Below, one piece after another: positions 1 through 9,693 of a stretch of 64,000 nt of DNA (its first letter is position 1; every line of letters begins with the position of its first letter). The notes beneath the pieces are model-generated. The model saw nothing but the letters and a program-made list of their open reading frames with translations, was not told the origin of the DNA and ran no database searches. The stretch spans positions 1,749,501 to 1,813,500 of the forward strand of contig NZ_CP054476.1 in assembly GCF_013341275.1 (NCBI RefSeq). The letters are read 5' to 3'. Both the position numbers and the translations under genes were made by a program. The DNA comes from Methyloligella sp. GL2. GTDB taxonomy: Bacteria > Pseudomonadota > Alphaproteobacteria > Rhizobiales > Methyloligellaceae.

Positions 1-336
1 ACCCGCGCCTATCAGGGCGAGATGGGCGGCGTGAAGCCGGAAATTCTTCATGCCTTGGAACGCGTTACCATGGGCGAGTTTACGCCCGATCTGACCTTGA
101 TTTTGGACATTCCGGCCGAGCAGGGATTGGCGCGGGCCCATGCAAGGCGCGAGGAGAGTGAAGAGCCGGACCGGTTCGAGCGGGAAGAGGTCCGCATGCA
201 TGACCGTATCCGCCAGGCGTTTCTCGATATCGCCGAGGAGGAGCCGGAGCGCTGCGTGGTGATCGATGCTTCGCAATCGGAGGCCACGGTCTCGGAGGAT
301 ATCTGGGAGGCCGTCAGCGAGCGGCTGGGGCCGTAA
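1..336 (+). CDS. tmk: Thymidylate kinase, 3' part (5' end outside window)
   Basis: C-terminal part of dTMP kinase, which phosphorylates dTMP to dTDP for DNA synthesis in the cytosol. The reading frame is open from base 1 and begins inside the conserved segment TRAYQGE that follows the DRF/Y-S motif of the family. A LID-like stretch (ARREESEEPDRFE) and the C-terminal helices are present. The first ATG at 22 is internal, not the start. The TAA stop (334-336) overlaps the holB start by one base (TAATG), the usual tmk-holB coupling in alphaproteobacteria. Confidence 0.93.
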   Translation, partial: TRAYQGEMGGVKPEILHALERVTMGEFTPDLTLILDIPAEQGLARAHARREESEEPDRFEREEVRMHDRIRQAFLDIAEEEPERCVVIDASQSEATVSEDIWEAVSERLGP

Positions 337-1463
337 TGGCGGCCGCCAAGAAATCCGCAAAAGCCGACGTCAAAACCGACGAGCCGGACCGGCTGGCCGG
401 CTTTGCCGCGCCGCGCGAGGTGGCCAAGGTGTTCGGCCATGAGGGGCCGGCGCAGGAATTCATGGACGCGCTGGCCAGCGGCCGGCTGCATCACGGCTGG
501 CTGCTGACCGGACCGGAGGGGGTCGGCAAGGCGACGCTGGCTTATGCGTTGGCGCGGCGGCTTCTGGCGCAAAATCATGCCGAACGGGGCGGCGATCCGG
601 ACGATCCGGGCGCGCCGCTTTTCGTGCAAATCGCCGGCAAGGCGCATCCTAATCTCTTGGTGCTGACCCGCACCTATAATCCGAAGACCAAGCGCTTCAT
701 GCAGTGGATCAGCGTCGACGAGGTGCGCCGCTTGCGGGGCTTTCTCGGCGCCACGGCTGCCGAGAGCGGCTGGCGGGTGGTGATCGTCGACCGCGCGGAC
801 GAGCTGAACCAGAGCGCCGCCAACGCGCTGCTGAAGGCTTTGGAAGAGCCGCCGCCGAACACGGTGTTCCTGCTTCTGGCCAATGCGGAAGGGCGGCTTC
901 CCGCCACTATTCGCTCCCGCTGTCGCAGCTTGCGGCTTTCGCCTTTGGAGATGGCGCCGTTGCGCCAGGCGGTGGAGCAGGGCCTTGCTCTGAGCGACAG
1001 GGACGCCTCGCCCGATGCGCTGGAGACGGCGCTCTCTTTGAGCGAAGGCTCGGTGCGGTTGGCGCTGGAGCTCGCCACGGGCGAAGGGATCGGGCTTTAC
1101 CGCGATATCCTCTCCGCCTTCGCCGGGCTGCCGGCTTTGGATGGCGTCTGGCTGCATAGCGAGGCCGACCGGCTTTCCAGCCCTGCCAATGTGGAGCGCT
1201 TCGAGCTGTTCTTCGCCCTGCTGCTGGGGCTGATGGAACGGCTGATCCGGCACGCCGCGACGGGGCACGGGGCCAGCAACGACGAAGAGGCGGCGATCGC
1301 GGCCCGTCTGCTCAGCAGCTCCAATCTCAAGGCCTGGGCGGAAGCCTGGGAGGCGATCACCAAGTCGAAGGCCGAGGTGCTGGGGCTCAATCTCGACCGC
1401 GGGCTTTTGCTGGTGGAGAGTTTTGGGCGGCTGCAAGCGCTCGCGAGCAAGGCCGCCGCTTAG
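336..1463 (+). CDS. holB: DNA polymerase III subunit delta'
   Basis: Clamp-loader delta' subunit (375 aa), part of the complex that loads the beta sliding clamp. The AAA+ fold is visible: P-loop-like GPEGVGKA at residues 59-66, a Walker B-like DRADELN (152-158) and the SRC sensor motif (194-196). The P-loop has Ala after the Lys where ATP-binding clamp-loader subunits have Thr or Ser, which fits delta' being a non-hydrolysing subunit. The four-Cys zinc module known from E. coli delta' is not seen. It starts on the last base of the tmk stop and is followed closely by metG and tatD, so the genes are probably cotranscribed. Confidence 0.93.
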   Translation: MAAAKKSAKADVKTDEPDRLAGFAAPREVAKVFGHEGPAQEFMDALASGRLHHGWLLTGPEGVGKATLAYALARRLLAQNHAERGGDPDDPGAPLFVQIAGKAHPNLLVLTRTYNPKTKRFMQWISVDEVRRLRGFLGATAAESGWRVVIVDRADELNQSAANALLKALEEPPPNTVFLLLANAEGRLPATIRSRCRSLRLSPLEMAPLRQAVEQGLALSDRDASPDALETALSLSEGSVRLALELATGEGIGLYRDILSAFAGLPALDGVWLHSEADRLSSPANVERFELFFALLLGLMERLIRHAATGHGASNDEEAAIAARLLSSSNLKAWAEAWEAITKSKAEVLGLNLDRGLLLVESFGRLQALASKAAA

Positions 1464-1529
1464 GTTTTCTTGACGCTCCCGCCCTCAGCATGCTTGCCGG
1501 GAGAGGACGGCGCGGCTATTCCTGCCGCC

Positions 1530-3080
1530 ATGTCAGACAGCGACGCTTACTACCTCACCACCGCCATCTCCTATCCCAACGATGTGCCCCATATCGGCCA
1601 TGCCTATGAGGCCATCGCCACGGATGCGCTTGCCCGTTTCCGCCGCCTGCAGGGGCGCGACGTCTATTTCCTGACCGGGACCGACGAGCACGGCATCAAG
1701 ATGGTGCAGACCGCAAAGGCGCAAGGCATCACCGCCGCCGAGCTCGCCGATAAGAACACGCCGCGCTTCCGCGCCATGGCCGAGGCGCTGAACTGCTCCA
1801 ATGACGATTTCATCACCACCCGGGAAGAGCGCCATGTCCGCTCCGTCACCGAGCTGTGGAAGCGGATGGCCGATCATGGCGACATCTATCTCGACACCTA
1901 TGCCGGCTGGTATTCGGTGCGGGACGAGGCCTATTACGACGAAAGCGAGCTGACGGAAGCAGACGGTCAGAAGCTCTCGCCGCAGGGAACGCCCGTCGAA
2001 TGGGTCGAGGAGGAGAGCTATTTCTTCAAGCTCTCGGCCTATCAGGACAAGCTGCTGGCCCATTACGAGGCGCATCCTGAGTTCATCGGCCCCGACACCC
2101 GCCGCAACGAGGTGGTGAGCTTCGTCAAGGGCGGCTTGCGGGATCTCTCCATCTCGCGCACCAGCTTCGATTGGGGCGTGCCTGTGCCGGGCGACCCCAA
2201 GCACGTCATGTATGTCTGGGTCGATGCGCTGACCAATTACCTCACCGGGGTCGGCTTCCCGGACGAAGACTCCGACAAGTTCAAGCGCTACTGGCCGGCC
2301 GATCTGCACGTCATCGGCAAGGATATCGTGCGCTTCCACGCGATCTACTGGCCGGCCTTCCTGATGTCGGCGGGCGTCGCCGTGCCGAAATGCGTGTTCG
2401 GCCACGGCTTCCTCTATAACCGTGGGGTGAAGATGTCGAAGTCGGTCGGCAATGTGGTCGACCCGTTCACCTTGGCCGACGAGTTCGGCGTCGATCAGAT
2501 CCGCTACTTCCTGTTGCGCGAAGTGCCGTTCGGCCAGGACGGCAATTATTCCACCGAGGCGATCTCCCAGCGCATCAATGCCGATCTCGCCAACGATCTG
2601 GGCAATCTGGCGCAGCGCTCCTTGTCGATGATCGCCAAGCATTGCGAGGGCGCGGTGCCGGCCCCATCTGACTTTACGGATGCGGACAACGCTATTCTGG
2701 TCGCCGCCGACGGGCTGCAAGCGCAAGTGACCAAAGCGATGGACGATTTCGCTATTCATCGTGCGCTGGAGGCGATCTGGACAGTGGTGGCCGAGGCTAA
2801 CCGCTATTTCGCCGGCGAGGAGCCTTGGGCCAAGCGCAAGACCGATTTCGACCGGATGCAGACCATCCTCTATGTGACGGCGGAGGTGGTGCGCCAGGTG
2901 GCGATTCTGGCCCAGCCGGTGATCCCGCAAGCGGCCGGCGAGCTGCTGGATCAGCTCGGCGTGGAAGAAGGCGCCCGCGATTTTGCCAGCCTTGGGCAGA
3001 AAGGCCGGCTCAAACCCGGCACGGCCCTGCCGGCGCCGCAAGGCGTGTTCCCGCGCTATAGCCTGGAGACGACGGACTAA
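1530..3080 (+). CDS. metG: Methionyl-tRNA synthetase
   Basis: Charges tRNA-Met with methionine. From the ATG at 1530 the protein is 516 aa with the HIGH signature at residues 21-24 and KMSKS at 301-305. The connective region (around [16 protein letters not shown]) has no cysteine pairs, so this is the form without the knuckle zinc site. There is no C-terminal EMAP-like tRNA-binding domain, which fits the length. An upstream TTG at 1470 is in frame but would add 20 residues that do not resemble the family. The gene ends four bases before tatD. Confidence 0.95.
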   Translation: MSDSDAYYLTTAISYPNDVPHIGHAYEAIATDALARFRRLQGRDVYFLTGTDEHGIKMVQTAKAQGITAAELADKNTPRFRAMAEALNCSNDDFITTREERHVRSVTELWKRMADHGDIYLDTYAGWYSVRDEAYYDESELTEADGQKLSPQGTPVEWVEEESYFFKLSAYQDKLLAHYEAHPEFIGPDTRRNEVVSFVKGGLRDLSISRTSFDWGVPVPGDPKHVMYVWVDALTNYLTGVGFPDEDSDKFKRYWPADLHVIGKDIVRFHAIYWPAFLMSAGVAVPKCVFGHGFLYNRGVKMSKSVGNVVDPFTLADEFGVDQIRYFLLREVPFGQDGNYSTEAISQRINADLANDLGNLAQRSLSMIAKHCEGAVPAPSDFTDADNAILVAADGLQAQVTKAMDDFAIHRALEAIWTVVAEANRYFAGEEPWAKRKTDFDRMQTILYVTAEVVRQVAILAQPVIPQAAGELLDQLGVEEGARDFASLGQKGRLKPGTALPAPQGVFPRYSLETTD

Positions 3081-3084
3081 GCCC

Positions 3085-3891
3085 ATGCCTGTGATCGACA
3101 GCCATTGCCATCTCGATTTTCCCGAGCTCGCCGCCGACCGGGAAGGCGTTCTGGCGCGCGCCCAGGCCGCCGGGGTCGATCTGATGGTGACCATCTCCAC
3201 GCGGGTGAAGCGTTTCGACGAGATCCGGGCCATCGCCGAACAGAACGAGCAGGTCTTCTGCTCGGTCGGCACTCATCCGCATAATGCCGATGAGGAGCTG
3301 GACGTGACGGCGGAGGATCTGATCGCGCTTGCCGCCCATCCCAAGGTGGTGGCGATCGGCGAGGCGGGGCTCGACTATCATTACGACAACGCCCCGCGCG
3401 AGGCACAGGCGCAAGGCTTCCGCGCCCATATCGCGGCGGCGCGGGAGACCGGCCTGCCGCTGGTGATCCATGCCCGCGATGCCGACGAAGACGCGGCGGC
3501 GATCCTGGAGGAAGAGACGGCGAAGGGGGCGTTCCCCTTCGTGCTGCATTGCTTCACCGCCGGGCCGGAGCTGGCCAGGCGCGGCCTGGCGCTGGGCGGC
3601 TATATCTCGGCCTCCGGCGTGATCACCTTCAAGCGCTCGGACGAGCTGCGCGGCATCTTCGCCGATGTGCCGTTGGATCGGCTGCTGGTGGAGACGGATT
3701 CGCCTTACCTTTCGCCGGAGCCCCATCGCGGCCAGCCCAACGAGCCGGGCCGCGTGGTGCATACCGCGGCAAAGCTCGCCGAGGTGAAGGGGGTGAGCGA
3801 GGCGGAGATCGGGGCGATCACCACGGAGAATTTCTTCCGCCTGTTCAGCAAGGTGCCGCGCGAGGCGCTGCGCGCCTCCGACGCTGCGTAA
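3085..3891 (+). CDS. tatD: TatD family metal-dependent hydrolase (DNase)
   Basis: Amidohydrolase-fold nuclease of the TatD/YcfH group (268 aa). The metal-ligand set is intact: HCHLD with H7 and H9, E93 in GEAGLDY, H129 in VIHARD, H155 in LHCF and D205 in ETDSPYL. The group is credited with 3'-5' DNase and quality-control roles. The position directly after metG and before the metallo-beta-lactamase gene is the standard order in Rhizobiales. The start is the ATG four bases after the metG stop; a longer in-frame form beginning inside metG is not credible. Confidence 0.92.
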   Translation: MPVIDSHCHLDFPELAADREGVLARAQAAGVDLMVTISTRVKRFDEIRAIAEQNEQVFCSVGTHPHNADEELDVTAEDLIALAAHPKVVAIGEAGLDYHYDNAPREAQAQGFRAHIAAARETGLPLVIHARDADEDAAAILEEETAKGAFPFVLHCFTAGPELARRGLALGGYISASGVITFKRSDELRGIFADVPLDRLLVETDSPYLSPEPHRGQPNEPGRVVHTAAKLAEVKGVSEAEIGAITTENFFRLFSKVPREALRASDAA

Positions 3892-3913
3892 TTCAGAAAG
3901 CTCCGCGCCCTCG

Positions 3914-4711
3914 ATGACCTTGAAGATCACGATCCTCGGCTGCGGCACCTCCGGCGGTGTGCCGCGTATCGGAAATTATTGGGGTGCCTGCGATCCCGCC
4001 AATCCGAAGAACCGCCGCCGCCGCTGCGCCATTCTGGTGGAGCAGGCGGGGCCGGAGGGCGTGACGCGCATTCTGGTGGATACGCCGCCGGATATCCGCG
4101 AGCAGCTTCTGGATGCCGATATCGGCTGGGTGGATGCGGTGCTGTTCACCCACGCCCATGCCGACCACGTGCATGGCATCGACGATTTGCGCATGCTTGC
4201 CATCAACGGCCGGCGCAAGGTGGAGACCTATCTCGACGCCACCACCGGGGCGGCCTTGCGCAACCGGTTTCAGTATTGCTTCGAGACCCCAAAGGGAAGC
4301 GAATATCCGCCGATCCTCAATGCCCATGAGATCGCGCCGGGGGAGGCGTTCACCGTCTCGGGGCCGGGCGGGGATATCCCCGTCATGCCGTTCCTTCAGC
4401 GGCATGGCTCGATCGATACGCTGGGCTTTCGCTTCGGCAATACGGCTTATTCACCCGATGTCAGCGATCTGCCGGAGGCGAGCCTAAAGCATTTGCAAGG
4501 GCTCGATCTTTGGATCGTCGATGCGCTGCGGCCGAGTCCGCATCCCAGCCATTTCAGCCTGTCGGAGTGTCTGGACTGGATCGCGCGGCTGAAGCCCGCC
4601 CGCGCCGTGCTCACCCATATGCATGTCGATCTCGATTACGAGACGACCAAGCGGGAGACGCCGGCGCATGTGGAGCCCGGCTATGACGGGATGGTGCTGA
4701 CCAGCTCGTGA
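3914..4711 (+). CDS. MBL-fold metallohydrolase, PhnP-like
   Basis: Metallo-beta-lactamase-fold phosphodiesterase-like protein (265 aa). The metal motif THAHADH lies at residues 79-85 (H80, H82, D84, H85), and a C-terminal THMH (H235, H237) could supply later ligands. The N-terminal LGCGTSGGVP is characteristic of the PhnP/RNase Z-related subgroup. The substrate is unknown. PhnP hydrolyses ribosyl cyclic phosphates in phosphonate breakdown, but no phn genes are here. It follows tatD by 22 bases in a probable operon and ends 13 bases from the convergent outer-membrane gene. Confidence 0.85.
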   Translation: MTLKITILGCGTSGGVPRIGNYWGACDPANPKNRRRRCAILVEQAGPEGVTRILVDTPPDIREQLLDADIGWVDAVLFTHAHADHVHGIDDLRMLAINGRRKVETYLDATTGAALRNRFQYCFETPKGSEYPPILNAHEIAPGEAFTVSGPGGDIPVMPFLQRHGSIDTLGFRFGNTAYSPDVSDLPEASLKHLQGLDLWIVDALRPSPHPSHFSLSECLDWIARLKPARAVLTHMHVDLDYETTKRETPAHVEPGYDGMVLTSS

Positions 4712-4724
4712 GCGGCCGGCCCGG

Positions 4725-5879
4725 CTATTTCCGGGTGCCGAGGGGCACGTTGACCGAGAAGCGTCCGGTCATCGAGGGATCGATATCGGAGTTCATGGTC
4801 TCGGTGTAATCCGCCGTCGCCCGGATGTTGTAGTAGTCGGTCTTGCTGATGGCGAGGCCGCCGCCGATGCTGTTCTGCGGCGAGGCCTCCGATCCGTCGG
4901 GCGTGTCGACATCGACGCTGCTTTGAAGATAGGCGAAGGGCTCGATGGTGTTGCCGTTCCAGCCGTCGATGGGCCGTCGGATCTCCGGCCGGATGGAGAC
5001 TTTGGTCTCTTCCAGCTTGGTGGCGTCGGCGCCGGCAATGGGCGAGTTCGCATCCTCGGTCACGCGCGTGACGGTGCCGCTCGGGGTGAGCTTCCAATTG
5101 TTCTCCAGATTCCAATTGCCGCTGAGCCGCGCCTGGCTCAGGGTGCGGTCGGTGCCGAAACTCGCCACCGCATCCTCTCCGGCGCGGGCCCGGTCGTCGG
5201 CGTGACCCCAAGCGGTCTTGGCGTCGAAGATCACGTTGGAGGTGACCCGGTAGGCGGCGTAGGGGCCCGCCATAAAGGCTTTGCCCGACATCGATTCGGG
5301 AGTTTGAACCACGTTCTCGCGGGTTTCGTCCATCTGCACCATGCCGCCCATCAGCAGCCGGTCGTCGACCCGGTAATCGGCGCCGACATAGGTGGTGGTC
5401 GCTGCGCCATGGGTTTCGGTCTCGCCATCGGTTCCGAGATCCTGATGGCGGGTGCTCACCCAGACATCGACGGGCGCGGGGGCGCGTCGGACGGGTCCAG
5501 GAAGATGCAGCTCGTCATTGTCCTTGGCGATTTCTTCCAGCCGCTTGCGCTCGGCGGCGCTCAGCGCCGACTGCCATTCGGTCAGGCTGGTCTGCACATT
5601 GGTGACGGTGCCGCTCGGCGAAATGGTGAAAGGCGTGCTGACGGTGGTGCTGGGCGACCAGCTTCCCGAATTCAGGCGCTTGGTGACGCGGTCCTGGGTC
5701 GGGTTGCTGGAGAGCGTCCGGTTCAGGCGCTGCTCCATCAGCTCGGTGCCCATGCCCGGAATGGCTTCGCACCCGGTCGTGTCGGTGGTGGTGCATTGCG
5801 CGTTCGCCGCGCTCCCGGCAATCAGGAGCGGCAGGACGGTTAGAACGGTGTAGGCGAAAGACGTATGCCGCATGCTCAT
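4725..5879 (-). CDS. Exported outer-membrane beta-barrel protein, autotransporter-barrel-like
   Basis: 384 aa with a clear signal peptide (about residues 1-27, cleavage likely after SAANA). A disordered Ser/Thr-rich part follows, then alternating hydrophobic strands from about residue 140 (GADYRVDDRLLMGGMVQ, AAYRVTSNVIFDAKTAWG) as in autotransporter barrels. There is no passenger domain of any size. Two segments share TPSGTVT (near residues 86 and 255). The last residues are PLGTRK, not the terminal Phe or Trp typical of BAM substrates. A GAGG Shine-Dalgarno lies just before the ATG. The family assignment rests on strand pattern and is tentative; the function is unknown. Confidence 0.7.
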   Translation of the reverse strand: MSMRHTSFAYTVLTVLPLLIAGSAANAQCTTTDTTGCEAIPGMGTELMEQRLNRTLSSNPTQDRVTKRLNSGSWSPSTTVSTPFTISPSGTVTNVQTSLTEWQSALSAAERKRLEEIAKDNDELHLPGPVRRAPAPVDVWVSTRHQDLGTDGETETHGAATTTYVGADYRVDDRLLMGGMVQMDETRENVVQTPESMSGKAFMAGPYAAYRVTSNVIFDAKTAWGHADDRARAGEDAVASFGTDRTLSQARLSGNWNLENNWKLTPSGTVTRVTEDANSPIAGADATKLEETKVSIRPEIRRPIDGWNGNTIEPFAYLQSSVDVDTPDGSEASPQNSIGGGLAISKTDYYNIRATADYTETMNSDIDPSMTGRFSVNVPLGTRK

Positions 5880-6091
5880 GTCCCTCGGAAGATGCGCTTT
5901 CTCGTCTATCTTCCCTCTTGAAGCAGCCTCTTTAATGAGGTCTTAAATCTAGGCGCTTCGTTGGCAGGTACGACCCGCCGCGACAATTGGCGCAGGGGGC
6001 CGGGCGGGCTCCGGCAATGATTTCAGCCTGTTACCCCGCATCTTGCGGCGCGGTTCGACCGGGTGTGGGGCTTCAATCGAAGGAGAGTGGC

Positions 6092-6478
6092 TTGTCACCG
6101 GAAGACTTTCTGAAACAGCGCTACGAAGCGGCGGCGGATGCGCATGATCTCGACGCGATACTCGCTTTGATTGGCGAGAATGCGGTTTATTTCTTCAGTA
6201 ATGGTACGGCCTATCTTGGCAAAGATGAGATCGCCAAGGCGATTGCGGCCAATTTTGCAGCCGTTTCCAATGAGCAATTCGAACTCCGGGATGTCAGCTG
6301 CTTGCTCAATACCGGCGAGGTGGCGGTGCTGCTCTACGAGTTTCACTGGTCGGGCGACGTCAACGGCCGGCTGGTTTCCAGCGGCGGGCGCGGCACCACG
6401 GTGCTGGAGAAGGCTGACGGCAGCTGGATGGTGATGCACGAGCATCTGAGCCAGGGGCCGTTCAAGGGCGAGCGCTGA
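6092..6478 (+). CDS. NTF2-like / SnoaL-like protein with TTG start
   Basis: 128-aa protein with the cone-fold pattern of the nuclear transport factor 2 superfamily: RYEAAADAHDLDAILALIGENAVYF, then a curved sheet ending in WMVMHEHLSQ. Such proteins are small ligand-binding or isomerase-like domains; the substrate is unknown. The start is chosen from the ribosome-binding site: AAGGAG (6080-6085) stands six bases before TTG at 6092. The next upstream start, ATG 6017, has no such signal and adds unrelated residues. The gene is divergent from the outer-membrane gene and convergent with the SDR gene. Confidence 0.72.
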   Translation: MSPEDFLKQRYEAAADAHDLDAILALIGENAVYFFSNGTAYLGKDEIAKAIAANFAAVSNEQFELRDVSCLLNTGEVAVLLYEFHWSGDVNGRLVSSGGRGTTVLEKADGSWMVMHEHLSQGPFKGER

Positions 6479-6499
6479 GGCCAGGCGCGGCGCGCGGCG

Positions 6500-7210
6500 T
6501 CAGACGTCGATGCGCTGGCCGGTCTCTGTGTAGTTGGGACCCGCCAGCTCGACGAAGGTCTCGGCGATGGCTTCCGGCGGGGTGAGGGTTTCCGGATCCT
6601 CGCCGGGAAAGGCCTCGGCGCGCATATCCGTCGCCACCACGCCGGGATCGACGATATTCACCTTCACATCGCTATCGGCGGTCTCGTTGGCGTAGGTCCG
6701 CGCCAGGGCCTCCAGCGCCGCCTTGGAGACGGAGTAGGGCGCCCAATAGGCGCGTGTGCTCTTGGCGGCGCCCGAGGTGACGAAGATGGCGCGCCCTGCA
6801 TCGGAGCGGCGGAGCAGCGGATCGAGGGTGCGGATCAGCCGCCAATTGGCGGTGACGTTGATGGTCATCACCTTTTCCCAATTCACGGTCTGGATATGGG
6901 GCAGGGGCGAGAGCCCGCCGAGCACTCCGGCGTTGGCCACCAGGATGTCGAGCTTGCCGAAGCGCTCGTAAAGCGCCGGGCCCAGCGCGTCGATGGATTT
7001 GCCGCTGGCGAGATTGAGCGGGATCAGGCTCGCCGTGCCGCCGATCTGCTTGATTGCGTCGTCGACCGGCTCCAAGGCCTTCTGGCTGCGGGCGAGCAGC
7101 AGCACATGGGCGCCTTGCTTCGCGAAGGCGAGGGCCACGGCGCGGCCGATGCCACGCGATGCGCCGGTCACCAGCGCGATACGGTCTTTAAGACGGGCGG
7201 TCATAGCCAC
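6500..7210 (-). CDS. SDR family NAD(P)-dependent oxidoreductase
   Basis: Short-chain dehydrogenase (236 aa). It has the cofactor motif TGASRGIG at residues 15-22, NAG at 93-95, catalytic Ser near 146 and YSVSK with Y159 and K163, so it should be active. It is the last gene of the leftward block and lies 43 bases after purF, an arrangement frequent in Rhizobiales. The substrate cannot be read from sequence; it resembles YciK-type reductases. Two ATG codons two residues apart could start it. Confidence 0.85.
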   Translation of the reverse strand: MAMTARLKDRIALVTGASRGIGRAVALAFAKQGAHVLLLARSQKALEPVDDAIKQIGGTASLIPLNLASGKSIDALGPALYERFGKLDILVANAGVLGGLSPLPHIQTVNWEKVMTINVTANWRLIRTLDPLLRRSDAGRAIFVTSGAAKSTRAYWAPYSVSKAALEALARTYANETADSDVKVNIVDPGVVATDMRAEAFPGEDPETLTPPEAIAETFVELAGPNYTETGQRIDV

Positions 7211-7253
7211 ACCGTCTTATGCCGATTGGCACGGTAAGAGAAGGGAGATGCGC

Positions 7254-8765
7254 TTAGCCGACTTCGGCGAGCAGGGAGAGCTGCTTGTGCGGGGACGGGC
7301 CCTCGCGGTCGCGCAGCCGGGTCGGGTAGTCGCCGGTGAAGTGATGGTCGGTGAATTGCGGATTTTCGTTGTCGCGGCCTTCGAAGCCAAGCGCCCGATA
7401 CATGCCGTCAACGGTCAGGAAGTTGAGGCTGTCGGCGCCGATGAAGTCGCGCATCTGTTCGACGGAGTGGGTGGCGGCGAGGAGCTTTTCCTGCTCCGGG
7501 GTGTCGATGCCGTAGAAATCGGGGTGGCGGATCGGCGGGCAGGAGACCCGCATATGCACCTCGGTGGCGCCGGCATCGCGCATCATCTGCACGATCTTGA
7601 TCGAGGTGGTGCCGCGGACCAGGCTGTCATCGAGAAGGATGATGCGCTTGCCTTTGATGCGGGCCTGGTTGGCGCTGTGTTTCAGTTTCACGCCGAGCTG
7701 GCGGATCTGCTGTTCCGGCTCGATGAAGGTGCGGCCCACATAGTGATTGCGGATGATGCCGAACTCGAAGGGAATGCCGGATTCCTGGCTGTAGCCGATG
7801 GCGGCGGGCACGCCGGAATCGGGAATTGGTACGATCACATCGGCATCGAGGCCGCTCTCCTGGGCAAGTTGGCGCCCCATCTCTTTGCGCACGTCATAGA
7901 CGGAGCGGCCGCCGACGATGGAATCGGGCCGGGAGAAATAGATGTATTCGAACAGGCAGAGCCGCGGCGGATGCGCGGGCACGAAACGGTGGCTCTCGAG
8001 GCGGACCTTGCCGGTTTCCTCGTCGCGATCGATGACGACGATCTCGCCATTCTCGACCTCGCGCACGAATTCGGCGCCGATGATGTCCAGCGCGCAGGTC
8101 TCGGAGGCCAGCACGTAGCTGTCTTCGCCGAGCTTGCCGAGCACCAGCGGGCGGATGCCGTACGGATCGCGCGCGCCGACCAGCTTCTTGTTGGTGAGGC
8201 CGACCAGGGCATAGGCGCCTTCGACCTGGGTCAGCGCCTCGACGAAGCGCTCGATGAATTTGTGCTTTCCGCTGCGGGCGACGAGGTGAAGGATCACCTC
8301 GGTGTCGGTGGTGGACTGGCAGATAGCGCCTTCGCGGACCAGCTCCTCGCGCAAGGTGAGGGCGTTGGTGAGATTGCCGTTATGGGCGAGGGAGAAGCCG
8401 CCGGAATTGAGATCGACGAAAAGCGGCTGGACGTTGCGGATGATGTGATCGCCGGTGGTGGAGTAGCGGACATGGCCGATGGCGGAATCGCCTTTCAGCC
8501 GATCGATCACGGAGCTGGATGCGAAATGATCGCCGACGAGGCCGAGGCGCCGTTCGGGATGGAAGCGTTCGCCGTCGAAGGTGACGATGCCGGCGCCTTC
8601 CTGGCCGCGATGCTGCAAGGCATGCAGCCCGAGCGCGGTCAGCGCTGCGGCGTCCTTGTGGTTGAAGATGCCGAAAACGCCGCATTCTTCATGCAACCGG
8701 TCCTCTTCGAACCAGTCTTTTGCGCGCTCGAGGTTTCCCATTTGCTCTGTCACCGCAACCCTCAT
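7254..8765 (-). CDS. purF: Amidophosphoribosyltransferase
   Basis: Catalyses the first committed step of purine synthesis, PRPP plus glutamine to phosphoribosylamine. This is the 503-aa class II glutamine amidotransferase type. The nucleophile Cys follows HEE (residue 28 from the ATG at 8765), implying removal of a propeptide. The PRPP-binding loop ILLDDSLVRGTTS and a phosphoribosyltransferase domain are in the C-terminal half. If translation starts at the second ATG (8741) the propeptide would be 19 residues. A short GCCCT/AGGGC dyad lies just upstream of the start. It sits between cvpA and the SDR gene, the normal order. Confidence 0.95.
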   Translation of the reverse strand: MRVAVTEQMGNLERAKDWFEEDRLHEECGVFGIFNHKDAAALTALGLHALQHRGQEGAGIVTFDGERFHPERRLGLVGDHFASSSVIDRLKGDSAIGHVRYSTTGDHIIRNVQPLFVDLNSGGFSLAHNGNLTNALTLREELVREGAICQSTTDTEVILHLVARSGKHKFIERFVEALTQVEGAYALVGLTNKKLVGARDPYGIRPLVLGKLGEDSYVLASETCALDIIGAEFVREVENGEIVVIDRDEETGKVRLESHRFVPAHPPRLCLFEYIYFSRPDSIVGGRSVYDVRKEMGRQLAQESGLDADVIVPIPDSGVPAAIGYSQESGIPFEFGIIRNHYVGRTFIEPEQQIRQLGVKLKHSANQARIKGKRIILLDDSLVRGTTSIKIVQMMRDAGATEVHMRVSCPPIRHPDFYGIDTPEQEKLLAATHSVEQMRDFIGADSLNFLTVDGMYRALGFEGRDNENPQFTDHHFTGDYPTRLRDREGPSPHKQLSLLAEVG

Positions 8766-8933
8766 CTCTGCCCTGTAGATAGGGCCCGTAAGATGCGCTT
8801 CAATGCTTTCGGACTGTTTGCGCTCTCCGAACCGTGAATCCTAGTGCGACCCTTCACCGCGTCTGGGTGTCATAGGACCGTTACGCAACGCGATTCCAGC
8901 AAATCCGGCCGTTAACCGACGGACTCGTTTTTT

Positions 8934-9533
8934 CTACTGCTGCGGTGCCGGTTCAGCCGGCGGCGTCGCAGGTGCGGCTTCCGGCGTCGTTTCCTGGGGC
9001 GCATCGGTGGCGCCCTCTGTGGATTGTTCCGACGAGCCGGGGAGTTGCAGATGCTCTTCCGGGTTTTGCGGAATGAGCGATTCGATGGCGATCTGGGTCT
9101 GCTGCAGCAGCGGGAAGGACCGCGCGTCGCGAATCCATTGCGGCTGGTCCTTGGCCAGAGCGCTGAAGATCACGAAGACGATGGCAACCAGCAGGAAGCC
9201 GCGGGCAAGGCCGAAGATGAAACCGAGGGTGCGGTCGACGGCGCCGACGCGGCTGTCCAGGACCCGATCGGAAATGCGCAAGGTGATCAGGCTCACGACG
9301 ATGAGCACGATGATGAAGACACCGACGCCGAAGATGATTTGGGCTGCGGTGTCGGACGGGAAATACGGCTCGATGATGGTCCAGTATTTCGGCGTCAGAT
9401 AGAGGGCGGCGACGGCTGCAACGGCCCAGGAAAAGATCGACAGGACCTCGCGGGTGAACCCGCGCACCATCGCAAGCAATCCCGAAACGAGCATGATCGT
9501 TACGAGGATGATGTCGAGCCACGAAACCGGCAT
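8934..9533 (-). CDS. cvpA: CvpA family membrane protein
   Basis: 199-aa inner-membrane protein with about four hydrophobic segments (residues 5-22, 30-48, 62-86 and 104-128) and the CvpA-type glycine-rich turns (MVRGFTREVLSIFSW, RTLGFIFGLARG). The C-terminal 50 residues are Pro/Glu/Ala-rich and probably disordered. CvpA is linked to colicin V production and to envelope stress tolerance in other bacteria; its molecular function is not settled. The radA-cvpA-purF order is conserved in the group. Confidence 0.88.
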   Translation of the reverse strand: MPVSWLDIILVTIMLVSGLLAMVRGFTREVLSIFSWAVAAVAALYLTPKYWTIIEPYFPSDTAAQIIFGVGVFIIVLIVVSLITLRISDRVLDSRVGAVDRTLGFIFGLARGFLLVAIVFVIFSALAKDQPQWIRDARSFPLLQQTQIAIESLIPQNPEEHLQLPGSSEQSTEGATDAPQETTPEAAPATPPAEPAPQQ

Positions 9534-9693
9534 GGATTAAGCCCCCTCCCATCGGTTTTCAGATTAGCATGATTCCCCGGCATGAAGCACAAATGGGGCG
9601 GAACGGCAATCATCGCGGGGCAAAGCCGCGGCGATTTTCAGCCCGCTGTTGCCGTTGCGGCATGGCGGGCGATGCGCTTTGCAACTTCCCCGG

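Noticed and set aside
48..1436. 462-codon open frame antisense to tmk/holB
   Set aside because: Shadow of the real genes in GC-rich DNA; Arg/Gln/His-rich composition and no recognisable domain.
336..1463. Defective holB because of Ala after the P-loop Lys and no zinc cysteines
   Set aside because: Delta' is a non-hydrolysing subunit; the missing zinc module looks like lineage variation.
6993..8837. 614-codon open frame antisense to purF
   Set aside because: Composition and lack of motifs show it is the mirror of purF, which has full family conservation.
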